20,259 nucleotides of DNA from an uncultured Collinsella sp. (GCA_900542235.1 UQNB01000036.1:1-20259), one strand, 5' to 3'. Counted from the first letter of the stretch, positions 7,975 to 15,213 are shown. Translations and numbers: made by a program. The notes: generated by a model not told the origin, from the letters alone.

Positions 7975-9009
7975 TCACTCGACACCGTACAGTTGCTGCG
8001 CCGTACCGCCAAGCACAAGGTCGCTGTCTGTATCGCTCAGATTTGCAGCGCGAACGCAGGCGACACCCTCGGTGAGCCACTCGCGTTTAACGGGATAGCT
8101 CGTGCCAAAAACAATATGGTCTGCACCCAGCACGTCAACCGCGCAGGCGAGGAGCGTCTTGCCCCAAGGCTGAGCATGGGACATGTCGAAATAGATGTTG
8201 TTCTCGAGGCGCCTGGAAACGGTCTCGGTATCGACCTGAAAACGGCCAGAAGCATCAGGGCGCTTGGGACCATGAGGCAACAGCATCTCCTTGAACGCAA
8301 AGTATGCGCCGCCGAGCATGGAGTGGACCATCTTGATATTGGGGTAGCGCTCAAAGAAATCACCAAAGATCTCTCGGCCGATCGCCGTAGTTTGGTCGAC
8401 GCAGCGGCCATAAGAGCGGCGAAGGTTGTCGTACGCGAGAAGCGACTCGTTCTCGACCGGCACGGGAACATGGTGCACGTAAACGGTGACATGGCGTTCG
8501 TTCAGGTGCTCGAAAAAGCTCGAGAAGACCTGATCGTCGAGATAGCGCTTGCCGTAGTGAGCGCAGAGCTGCACACCCGCAAAACCATCGTCGAGCCTGC
8601 GGTCGAGCTCCTCCAAATTCGCTTTGGTGCCAAAGGGCGGCACGGTGACAAGCGGAATCAGACGGCCATTTGACGCCTTCGCGTCAGCAGCCATACCGTC
8701 GTTGAAACGCCGGCACATCTCGAGCGACATCCACTCGTGGCAGCCGGGGAGCTTGAGGATCGCCTTGTCGACCCCCGCCTCATCCATATCGGCCAAGCGC
8801 TTCTCGAGGGTGTAGTCGCCCTCAATGTAGTTAAGACCCGGAGAACCGGCGGGCATCTCGATCACGATCTGTCGTTTGCCGGCGGAATTCATGGTCAGAT
8901 AGCCTTCGGTGTCATAGGCGCGGGGTACCTCGGCCAAAAACTGTTCGCAGAGCGTCTCGTCATGAAAGATGCGCTCGTCGAACCAGTAGGAATTTGCATC
9001 GATAATCAT
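7975..9009 (-). CDS. Amidohydrolase-2-like TIM-barrel protein with altered metal site
   Basis: This is a 344-residue protein resembling the amidohydrolase 2 family (ACMSD and resorcylate decarboxylase relatives), metal-dependent hydrolases or decarboxylases. Start: ATG at 9007-9009, with a GAAAGG-like ribosome binding site. Recognisable elements: MIIDANSYWF at the N-terminus, where family members have an HxH or ExH metal motif; VYVHH around His179-180; MVHSMLGG with His229; and VFGTSYP at 300-306, where the family has GSDYP with a catalytic Asp. The first metal pair and the Asp are therefore absent, and only the central histidines remain. Activity may be lost or changed. It is the first gene of the minus-strand cluster, directly behind a promoter and palindrome. 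It lacks a signal peptide. Confidence 0.72.
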   Translation of the reverse strand: MIIDANSYWFDERIFHDETLCEQFLAEVPRAYDTEGYLTMNSAGKRQIVIEMPAGSPGLNYIEGDYTLEKRLADMDEAGVDKAILKLPGCHEWMSLEMCRRFNDGMAADAKASNGRLIPLVTVPPFGTKANLEELDRRLDDGFAGVQLCAHYGKRYLDDQVFSSFFEHLNERHVTVYVHHVPVPVENESLLAYDNLRRSYGRCVDQTTAIGREIFGDFFERYPNIKMVHSMLGGAYFAFKEMLLPHGPKRPDASGRFQVDTETVSRRLENNIYFDMSHAQPWGKTLLACAVDVLGADHIVFGTSYPVKREWLTEGVACVRAANLSDTDSDLVLGGTAQQLYGVE

Positions 9010-9034
9010 TGGTTGGAACCGCCTTTCATCTTGT

Positions 9035-9107
9035 TGAAAACATTCTAGAAAAGCAGGTACCCGGACATCAATTCCAGCTTAAGCCCATTGTATTCCATTT
9101 TGGAATA
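9035..9107 (-). promoter_or_regulatory. Promoter and palindromic operator for the amidohydrolase/ceramidase/PTS cluster
   Basis: On the minus strand a TAGAAT -10 (9042-9047) lies 18 bases after a TTGATG -35 (9066-9071), giving a leader of roughly 25 bases. Upstream of the -35 is a 17-base palindrome, TATTCCA TTT TGGAATA (9091-9107), with a further half-site ATTCCA at 9071-9076. Placement upstream of the -35 fits an activator site or one part of a looped operator. The -10 itself lies in a TTCTAGAA palindrome (9043-9050). Which regulator binds is unknown. Confidence 0.5.
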
Positions 9108-9177
9108 GAACTAGCCGCTCACGCGCGAACCTCGCCCGCTCAACGAGACAAGCGCTAACAGCACGGGCTTAGACAGA

Positions 9178-9214
9178 AAACGGTCGGCCCGCATCCGTTG
9201 CGGGCCGACCGTTT
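9178..9214 (-). terminator. Rho-independent terminator of the aminotransferase gene
   Basis: A perfect 16-bp stem (AAACGGTCGGCCCGCA at 9178-9193, TGCGGGCCGACCGTTT at 9199-9214) encloses a five-base loop. It starts 21 bases beyond the aminotransferase stop. The minus-strand 3' arm ends in TTT followed by TCTG. Confidence 0.85.
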
Positions 9215-9235
9215 CATTACAGGCTACCTTTGCCG

Positions 9236-10756
9236 TTACGCCTGGCGGTAATGGTCAAAGAAGTCGGCGAGGTCTTCGAGGGACTCTTTGAGTACTTCCA
9301 TGCGCGGCAGGTACACGATACGGAAGTGGTCGGGCTCAGCCCAGTTGAAGCCGCCGCCGCGCGTGATCAGGATCTTCTTCTCGTGCAGCAGGTCAAGGGC
9401 GAACTGCTCGTCATCGGTGATGTTGAACTTTTTCACATCCATCTTGGGGAAGATGTAGAACGCCGCGCGCGGCTTAACCACCGAGATGCCGTCAATCTTG
9501 TTGAGCGCCTCATACACAAAGTTGCGCTGCTCGTAGACACGGCCGCCGGGACGGATGTAGTCGTTAACGGACTGATGACCACCGAGTGCCGTCTGAACGA
9601 TCGACTGAGCCGGCACGTTGGAGCACAGGCGCATGTTGGAGAGCATGTTGATACCCATGATGAAGTCGCTCATGCAGCGCTGGTTGCCCGAAAGCACCAT
9701 CCAGCCAATACGATAGCCCGCAATCATGTGCGACTTGGAAAGGCCACTAAAGGTAACGCAGGGCAGGTCGGGGGCGAGCGAGGCAATCGAGACGTGCTCG
9801 TAGCCGTCCATGCACAGGCGGTCGTAGATCTCATCGGCAAAGATCATCAGCTGATGCCTGCGTGCAACCTCGACGATGCCCTCGAGCACCTCGCGCGGAT
9901 AGACGGAACCCGTGGGGTTGTTAGGGTTGATGATGACGAGGGCTTTGGTCGCGCTCGTGATCTTGGACTCCATATCCTCCAGGTCGGGATACCAATCCGC
10001 CTGCTCATCACACAAATAATGTACGGGATGACCGCCGGCAAGGGTTGCGCACGCCGTCCAGAGCGGATAGTCAGGGCTGGGAATCAGGATTTCGTCTCCA
10101 TTGTCGAGCAACGCGTTCATCGAAAGCTGAATGAGCTCGGACACGCCGTTGCCCGTGTAGATATGCTCCATCTGAACGTTGGGCAGGCCCTTGATCTGCG
10201 AATACTGCATGATCGCCTTGCGCGCGGAGAACAGGCCGCGCGAGTTGGAATAGCCTTCGCAGTCGGGCAGCTGCTGGCGCATGTCCTTGATGACCTCATC
10301 GGGCGTGCGGAAACCGAAGGGCGCCGGGTTACCGATATTGAGCTTGAGGATGCGCTCGCCCTCGTCCTCCATACGGGCGGCCTCGTCGACGACGGGGCCG
10401 CGAACGTCATACAGGACGTTATCGAGCTTGGTGGATTTAGAAAAAGTGCGCATGGTGGTGCTCCTTGCAATTTGAGCTGAGGGATGGGGTTCGGGCTTGG
10501 AATCGTTGCGGGGTGATGATGCCTCGCCTTGATCGGCGTCGCCGGCAAGCAGCCAGGTAACATCGACCTCCAAAATACGGGCGAGCAGCTCAGCCACATC
10601 GCGCCGCGGGATCGTCTTGCCGCTCACATATTGGCTCATCTGACTCTTGCCGAGTTTTTTGCCGAGCATCTCCGATGCGCGGATCACGTCCGACTGGCGA
10701 ACGTCGCGATCGGACATAGCCTGTCGCAGGCGATCGCTAAACGTCTCTTGGGCCAC
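9236..10756 (-). CDS. XRE helix-turn-helix fused to AlaA-type alanine aminotransferase
   Basis: This is a 506-residue fusion. Start: GTG at 10754-10756, preceded by AAGGAGG with five bases between. The frame stays open 13 codons further, to an ATG inside the promoter repeats with no good ribosome site. Residues about 6-72 form a Cro/CI-type helix-turn-helix (QSDVIRASEMLGKKLGKSQM, then SQYVSGKTIPRRDVAELL). Residues about 73-100 are a polar linker. From Met102 the sequence is a complete class I/II aminotransferase with NPNNPTG at 277-283 and the PLP lysine in GLSKS at residue 341. Counted from Met102 this is Lys240, as in E. coli AlaA, and the domain length is 405, also as in AlaA. The enzyme part should interconvert pyruvate/glutamate and alanine/2-oxoglutarate. 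The DNA-binding part may autoregulate through the AATTGAAC sites upstream. The arrangement resembles MocR regulators in logic but has a different DNA-binding fold, and the enzyme looks catalytically intact. Confidence 0.85.
   Translation of the reverse strand: MAQETFSDRLRQAMSDRDVRQSDVIRASEMLGKKLGKSQMSQYVSGKTIPRRDVAELLARILEVDVTWLLAGDADQGEASSPRNDSKPEPHPSAQIARSTTMRTFSKSTKLDNVLYDVRGPVVDEAARMEDEGERILKLNIGNPAPFGFRTPDEVIKDMRQQLPDCEGYSNSRGLFSARKAIMQYSQIKGLPNVQMEHIYTGNGVSELIQLSMNALLDNGDEILIPSPDYPLWTACATLAGGHPVHYLCDEQADWYPDLEDMESKITSATKALVIINPNNPTGSVYPREVLEGIVEVARRHQLMIFADEIYDRLCMDGYEHVSIASLAPDLPCVTFSGLSKSHMIAGYRIGWMVLSGNQRCMSDFIMGINMLSNMRLCSNVPAQSIVQTALGGHQSVNDYIRPGGRVYEQRNFVYEALNKIDGISVVKPRAAFYIFPKMDVKKFNITDDEQFALDLLHEKKILITRGGGFNWAEPDHFRIVYLPRMEVLKESLEDLADFFDHYRQA
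10451..10466 (-). promoter_or_regulatory. Internal ribosome binding site and ATG for a stand-alone AlaA
   Basis: Inside the fusion gene the minus strand reads AAGGAG (10461-10466), seven bases, then an in-frame ATG (10451-10453). Translation from here would give a 405-residue protein identical to the aminotransferase domain. Quality and spacing equal those of normal gene starts in this window. Confidence 0.6.
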
Positions 10757-10777
10757 TAGAACCTCCTTGCTGGCAAA

Positions 10778-10859
10778 GTTCAATTTATAGAACACGAATT
10801 GAACCAGGGTTCAATTTAGCAAGCAGTATAGCGCCGTACCTCATTCGAAAGTTCAATTT
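10778..10859 (-). promoter_or_regulatory. Cluster of four GTTCAAT/ATTGAAC sites in the XRE-AlaA promoter
   Basis: Four copies of one motif lie directly upstream of the fusion gene: GTTCAATTT at 10778-10786, AATTGAAC at 10797-10804, GTTCAATTT at 10809-10817 and again at 10851-10859. The middle two form a perfect palindrome, AATTGAACC AG GGTTCAATT (10797-10816). The first is also part of GTTC-N8-GAAC (10778-10793). Minus-strand promoter elements TTGAAC (10809-10814) and TATAAA (10784-10789) lie within the sites, though their 19-base spacing is long. Binding would block or modulate transcription, so autoregulation by the encoded XRE domain is the simplest reading. Confidence 0.6.
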
Positions 10860-10918
10860 CATAAGAAAATGTATCGGACTCCGAGATTTGCCCAAAGCGA
10901 ACAATGGTGTGTACACGT

Positions 10919-11776
10919 TTAGAGGTATTCGAGGAAACGGGCGGCGGCAAGCGAAACATCGGCCGTTCGATATATGGCGTTGATCTGCCGATGGGGATGT
11001 CCCTCGAGCGAACGCACGGCAACATCGAACTGACAGCGGCGCAAGATGAGCGCAGGAAGAACGCTCACGCCCAGGCCATCCTCCACCATGGCCATAATCG
11101 CATAGTCATCCCAGGTCGACAGCTTGGAGCGCACCGTGAGCCCCGCACGACGGAATAGCGGCGTAATCTCATCATCGGTACCCCGTTCCAGCAGAATAAA
11201 CTGCTCGTTGGCTAAATCGGCAAGAGAAACGACCTCCGCCGTGGCAAGCGAGGAGTCCGCTGGCACCACGGCCATCAACTCGTCTTGCACCAACGGTCGC
11301 GACGCCATGCCGGCGCCACGTGGCTCGCGCGGAATAAAGCCCAGGTCGCAGCGGCCTTCCGCCACCCATTGCTCAATCTCGGAGTAATCACCCATCAGCA
11401 GCTCGTAATCGACATCCGGATGATCGGCGCGAAAGCGCGCAATCACCGGCGGCAGTACATGGGTCGCCACACTCGAAAACGTACCAATGCAGATCTTGCC
11501 GCGCATGAGCCCACGCATCTCGTCCACGCGTCGCTGCAGGCGGCCAAACTCCTCGCAGAGCGCCTCAACCGCCGGCATGATCTGCCGCCCATCGGCAGAA
11601 AGCACCACACCCTCGCGGCTGCGGTCGAGCACCTTAAAACCCCAATCGGTCTCAAGGTCGCCCACCATGCGGCTCACGCCCGACTGCGAATAGCTCAGCC
11701 GCTCGGCGGCGCGCGTAAAACTGCCGGCCCGCACCGTCTCGAGCAGCACCTGCATCTTTTGAATATTCGTTTCCAC
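10919..11776 (-). CDS. LysR-family transcriptional regulator, divergent from EamA exporter
   Basis: This is a 285-residue LysR regulator. Start: GTG at 11774-11776, with GGAGGGG a few bases upstream. The winged helix-turn-helix is at about residues 5-62 (SFTRAAERLSYSQSGVSRMV, then a wing with LSADGRQIM). The effector domain follows, with typical segments GKICIGTFSSVATHVLP, DLGFIPREPRG and GLGVSVLPALIL. It is divergently transcribed from the EamA transporter gene over 118 bases that contain two palindromes, the usual arrangement for a LysR protein controlling its neighbour and itself. The effector may be the compound exported by EamA. The XRE-AlaA gene starts 162 bases downstream on the same strand without a clear terminator between, so some read-through is possible. 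Confidence 0.9.
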   Translation of the reverse strand: METNIQKMQVLLETVRAGSFTRAAERLSYSQSGVSRMVGDLETDWGFKVLDRSREGVVLSADGRQIMPAVEALCEEFGRLQRRVDEMRGLMRGKICIGTFSSVATHVLPPVIARFRADHPDVDYELLMGDYSEIEQWVAEGRCDLGFIPREPRGAGMASRPLVQDELMAVVPADSSLATAEVVSLADLANEQFILLERGTDDEITPLFRRAGLTVRSKLSTWDDYAIMAMVEDGLGVSVLPALILRRCQFDVAVRSLEGHPHRQINAIYRTADVSLAAARFLEYL

Positions 11777-11793
11777 GGCACCCCTCCACCTTT

Positions 11794-11865
11794 ACATGAG
11801 TTTTTGTCATGTTATCCATGCATTATATTCGCTTTTCTTCTAAAGCCAGTTCACCCATAGTGAAC
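11794..11865. promoter_or_regulatory. Divergent promoter region with LysR-box palindromes
   Basis: Two inverted repeats lie between lysR and eamA: ACATGA-N7-TCATGT (11794-11812) and GTTCAC-N5-GTGAAC (11849-11865). The second contains a T-N11-A core, the classic LysR box. A consensus minus-strand -10, TATAAT, lies at 11822-11827 for the regulator, with the LysR box near its -35. For eamA, TATAGA at 11875-11880 is a possible -10 with a poor -35, fitting activator dependence. Confidence 0.55.
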
Positions 11866-11894
11866 ATGCTCGGATATAGAGGGGATGTCAGCAC

Positions 11895-12806
11895 ATGAAC
11901 AACGGATTGTTTACGTACTTAGCAGCATTGCTATTGTTTGGCTCCAACGGCATCATCGCCGCTGCCATCGCGCTGCCGAGCTCCGATATCGTACTGTTGC
12001 GCACGTTTTTGGGCGCTCTCACCCTTGCCGCCGTCCTCTTCATAACCAAGCGCCATAACCTGCAGGCTCCGTCTCGCCCCCGCGAGGCCGCAGCGCTCAT
12101 CGTCTCGGGCGCCGCGCTGGGCGCCAGCTGGATTTTTCTGTTCCGCGCCTACCAGACGATCGGCGTCGGCGTATCCTCGCTGCTGTACTACTGCGGCCCC
12201 ATCATCGTTATGGCCCTCTCCCCACTCATTTTTGGCGAAAAGCTGACCGGCAGCAAAATCGCCGGCTTTATCGCCGTCGCCTGCGGTGCTTTTCTCATTG
12301 CAGCGCAAGGTCTAGGCGGCAATATGCCCATTGCGGGCATCGTCTGTGGAATCGCCTCGGCCTTCTGCTATGCATTGATGGTCATCGCCAGCAAGGGTGC
12401 GCCTCACATCGAGGGCCTCGAGAACTCCGCACTCCAAGTGAGCGCCGCCTTTGTGACCGCACTGGCCCTCACGCTCATCACGCAGGGCGCTCCCTCGTTC
12501 CTGTCCGCCGGCGTCGCCGCCAGCATTGATTGGCGCGCCGTCGCTATGCTCGGCGTCGTCAACACCGGCATTGGTTGCCTGCTCTACTTTAGCGCCGTCG
12601 CCAAGCTGCCCGTTCAGACCGTCGCCGTCGTCGGCTACCTCGAGCCGCTTTCGGCGGTCGTGTTCTCAGCCGCCCTTTTGGGTGAAGCCATAACACCGGT
12701 CCGCCTGATGGGCGCCGCGCTTATCATCGGCGGCGCGATTTTTTGCGAACTCGCCGGCAAACGCGCAAACGCCAAGGCTGGCATCGCCCAGATAGCACGT
12801 GTTTAA
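11895..12806 (+). CDS. EamA/DMT-family transporter
   Basis: This is a 303-residue membrane protein of the drug/metabolite transporter superfamily with two EamA repeats, about ten hydrophobic segments. Start: ATG at 11895, with GAGGGG upstream at slightly long spacing. The first repeat begins at MNNGLFTYLAALLLFGSNG and the second near residue 135 (GNMPIAGIVCGIASAFCYAL). Characteristic late segment: GYLEPLSAVVFSAALLGE, with the Glu-Pro turn typical of EamA repeats. Members export amino acids or metabolites, or import them; the substrate here is unknown. Control by the divergent LysR gene is likely from the layout. The C-terminus ends in a short basic tail. Confidence 0.88.
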   Translation: MNNGLFTYLAALLLFGSNGIIAAAIALPSSDIVLLRTFLGALTLAAVLFITKRHNLQAPSRPREAAALIVSGAALGASWIFLFRAYQTIGVGVSSLLYYCGPIIVMALSPLIFGEKLTGSKIAGFIAVACGAFLIAAQGLGGNMPIAGIVCGIASAFCYALMVIASKGAPHIEGLENSALQVSAAFVTALALTLITQGAPSFLSAGVAASIDWRAVAMLGVVNTGIGCLLYFSAVAKLPVQTVAVVGYLEPLSAVVFSAALLGEAITPVRLMGAALIIGGAIFCELAGKRANAKAGIAQIARV

Positions 12807-12840
12807 AAGCCCCTGCTTTGAAATGCTACCTGCGTAGATA

Positions 12841-12864
12841 AATAATCCCCAGCTGAGGATTATT
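12841..12864. other. Inverted repeat between eamA and kup
   Basis: AATAATCC (12841-12848) and GGATTATT (12857-12864) form an 8-bp stem with an 8-base loop, 35 bases after the EamA stop. No long T run follows on the plus strand, so it is either a weak terminator or a protein site. The rest of the 157-base gap before kup contains TATAAA at 12903-12908, a possible -10 without a clear -35. Confidence 0.3.
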
Positions 12865-12963
12865 GTCTAAAATAACCCGATGTGCCAAACTGCTCTTGTA
12901 TGTATAAAGACGGCATAAAGTTTTTTGTCCTAGACAGATAACCGGATGTCTAAGGGAGTCCTC

Positions 12964-14154
12964 GTGGCACACAACAAACTGGAGGCAAACCTCCAAGACC
13001 AGCGCGGGCAAGGCGGGCACGGAGCCATTCCCCTCTCCGCTGGCATGCTGCTCGTAACGCTCGGCGTCGTCTATGGCGACATCGGCACGAGCCCCATGTA
13101 CACCATGAAATCAATCGTCGCCAACAACGGCGGCATCGGTACCGTCAGCGAGGACATGATCCTGGGCGCGCTTTCGCTCGTCATCTGGACCATGACGCTC
13201 GTGACCACGGTCAAGTACGTGGTAATCGCCATGAAGGCCGACAACCACAACGAAGGCGGCATCTTCGCCCTGTTCAGCCTCGTACGCAAGGTGGCACCAT
13301 GGCTGATTCTGCCCGCCATGATCGGCGGTGCGGCACTGCTTGCCGACGGCATCCTCACCCCCGCCGTCACGGTCACCACAGCCATCGAGGGTCTGCGCAC
13401 CATCGAATGGGGCCATGCGCTGCTGGGCGACGGGCAGACCAACGTCATCATCATCACCATCATCATTATCTGCGGCCTATTTGCCATGCAGCGCGCCGGC
13501 ACCTCGTCAATCGGCAAGCTGTTCGGCCCGCTCATGACGCTGTGGTTCCTGTTCCTGGCAGGCGCCGGTCTGTTCAACATGCTCGGCAACCTGTCCATCT
13601 TGCGCGCGCTCAACCCCATCCGCGGCATTATGTTCCTGTTCTCGCCCATCAACCATTCGGGCATTATGGTGCTCGGCTTTGTCTTCCTGTCGACAACCGG
13701 TGCCGAGGCACTCTACTCGGACATGGGCCACGTGGGCAAGGCAAACATCTATGCATCCTGGCCATTTGTTAAGGCGGCCCTTATCCTCAACTATCTGGGT
13801 CAGGGAGCTTGGCTACTCGCCAATAACTCCAACCCCCAGATGCTCGCGATGGATATCGTCAACCCGTTCTATATGATGCTCCCCGAGCCCCTGCGCCCCT
13901 TTGCCATCGTGCTTTCGGCCGTGGCGGCCATCATCGCCTCACAGGCGCTCATCACCGGCTCGTTCTCGCTGGTATCCGAGGCAACGCGCCTCAACCTTAT
14001 GCCGACCTGCGCATCCACTACCCCAGCGACACCAAGGGCCAGCTCTATATTCCACTCGTCAATAACATCATGTGGGTCGGCTGCATCTTCATCGTGCTGC
14101 TGTTCCAAAACTCCGAGCGCATGGAGAGTGCCTACGGCCTCGCCATTACCGTGA
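12964..14154 (+). CDS. kup: Kup N-terminal fragment (transmembrane core)
   Basis: As literally read, this frame gives a 396-residue product. The first 347 residues are true Kup sequence: GVVYGDIGTSPMYTMKSI in TM1, GILTPAVTVTTAIEG further on, and about eight to nine membrane segments. The last 49 residues, from TCASTTPATP onward, are out-of-frame Ser/Pro/Ala-rich sequence. The fragment lacks the last membrane segments and the cytoplasmic domain and is not expected to transport potassium. Confidence 0.6.
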   Translation: MAHNKLEANLQDQRGQGGHGAIPLSAGMLLVTLGVVYGDIGTSPMYTMKSIVANNGGIGTVSEDMILGALSLVIWTMTLVTTVKYVVIAMKADNHNEGGIFALFSLVRKVAPWLILPAMIGGAALLADGILTPAVTVTTAIEGLRTIEWGHALLGDGQTNVIIITIIIICGLFAMQRAGTSSIGKLFGPLMTLWFLFLAGAGLFNMLGNLSILRALNPIRGIMFLFSPINHSGIMVLGFVFLSTTGAEALYSDMGHVGKANIYASWPFVKAALILNYLGQGAWLLANNSNPQMLAMDIVNPFYMMLPEPLRPFAIVLSAVAAIIASQALITGSFSLVSEATRLNLMPTCASTTPATPRASSIFHSSITSCGSAASSSCCCSKTPSAWRVPTASPLP

Positions 14155-15191
14155 CCATGCTTATGACCACCACGCTTTTGACGAGCTATATCGCCGGCAT
14201 CCTCAAGCACAAGCTGGGCGCCTGCGTCTTCGCCCTGCTCTTCGGTGCCATTGAGCTGTGCTTCTTCGCCTCGTGCCTCACCATGTTCTTTGACGGCGGC
14301 TACGTAATGATCTTCTTGGCCTCGCTGCTGTTTGGCCTTATGTACGTGTGGCGCCGCGGCACCGCCATCGAGCGCACGCAGACGATCCTGCTGCCCGTCT
14401 CCAAGTACATCGACCAGCTCAATCGCCTGCGCAACGACGAGACCTACCCCGTGCTCGCCGACAATCTGGTGTTCCTCACCAACAGCCCCGATCCGCTCAC
14501 GCTCGACCGCGACGTGCTCTATTCCATCCTGGACAAACATCCCAAGCGCGCCAAGGCATATTGGTTCATCAACGTGCACGTTACCGACGAACCCTATACG
14601 CACGAGTATTCCGTCGAGACCTTTGGCACGGACTTTTTGTTCCGCGTGCGCCTGGACCTGGGCTTTAAGGTCAACCAGCGCGTCAACGCCTATCTGCGTC
14701 AGATCGTCGGCGACTTGATGGCATCGGGCGAGCTGCCGCCGCAACATCACACCTACTCCATCTACGAGACGCGCGGCAACGTAGGTGACTTCCGCTTTTG
14801 CATGCTGCGCAAGATGCTTGCCCCCGAAACGGACATCAACCGCAATGACCACCGCGTGATGGCCATCAAGTACGCCGTCCGCCGCGCCTGCGGAAGCCCG
14901 GCACGCTGGTACGGTCTCGAGAACTCGGCCATCATCATTGAGTACGTACCGCTCTTTGCCCGCATGCGCCCGGCCGTCAAACTTGTGCGCACCCAGGTGC
15001 CGCTCGAGGTTCAGATCGAAGAGGCCGAGGAAATGGAGGTCGACATCTTCTCGGACGACTTGGTCAACGGCAACGAGGCCGGCAAGAGCATGAACGTCGA
15101 TCCCACCGAGCTGCTCGAGAGCGTCGCCGATACGCCCGAACAGCAACTCGACGGACTCGAGAGCACCCAGTTCAACGACACCAACTTCTAA
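14070..15191 (+). CDS. kup: Kup C-terminal fragment (last membrane segments and cytoplasmic domain)
   Basis: In-frame with the downstream half, this region encodes the remaining membrane segments (MWVGCIFIVLLFQNSERM, then a second pair) and the soluble Kup C-terminal domain, from about LPVSKYIDQLNRL to the acidic end. The ATG at 14070 has no ribosome binding site, and genuine Kup sequence extends back to 14007. This half is therefore probably not translated on its own. It ends at TAA 15189-15191, just before a strong terminator. Confidence 0.5.
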   Translation: MWVGCIFIVLLFQNSERMESAYGLAITVTMLMTTTLLTSYIAGILKHKLGACVFALLFGAIELCFFASCLTMFFDGGYVMIFLASLLFGLMYVWRRGTAIERTQTILLPVSKYIDQLNRLRNDETYPVLADNLVFLTNSPDPLTLDRDVLYSILDKHPKRAKAYWFINVHVTDEPYTHEYSVETFGTDFLFRVRLDLGFKVNQRVNAYLRQIVGDLMASGELPPQHHTYSIYETRGNVGDFRFCMLRKMLAPETDINRNDHRVMAIKYAVRRACGSPARWYGLENSAIIIEYVPLFARMRPAVKLVRTQVPLEVQIEEAEEMEVDIFSDDLVNGNEAGKSMNVDPTELLESVADTPEQQLDGLESTQFNDTNF

Positions 15192-15213
15192 CACGCCACC
15201 AGCCATTGACGAC

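Larger units (their letters stand above)
12964..15191 (+). pseudogene. kup: Kup-family potassium transporter, disrupted by a one-base frameshift
   Basis: Read together, two adjacent frames encode a Kup/HAK/KUP potassium-proton symporter of about 742 residues. Start: GTG at 12964, with AGGGAG five bases upstream; the in-frame ATG at 12946 lacks a ribosome site. The first frame is intact to ATG CCG at 13999-14004 (…SLVSEATRLNLMP). Kup sequence then resumes in another frame at CTG 14007-14009 (LRIHYPSDTKGQLYIPLV…). Only two bases (AC, 14005-14006) lie between, where one codon is expected, so one base seems to be missing. No slippery heptamer is present, which argues against programmed frameshifting. 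Either the gene is inactive in this strain or the base was lost in sequencing or assembly. The clean retention of both halves suggests a very recent event or an error. Confidence 0.85.

Noticed and set aside
9230..10480. Long open frame (416 codons) on the plus strand across the aminotransferase
   Set aside because: No recognisable motifs. It crosses the clear terminator and the real gene, whose catalytic residues are intact.
12807..12963. Possible c-di-AMP riboswitch before kup
   Set aside because: Potassium transporter genes often carry one, but the 157-base gap shows none of the conserved G-rich core and only one AT-rich hairpin.
13990..14015. Programmed frameshifting in kup
   Set aside because: There is no slippery heptamer, no internal Shine-Dalgarno at the needed spacing and no obvious downstream structure; a lost base explains it better.
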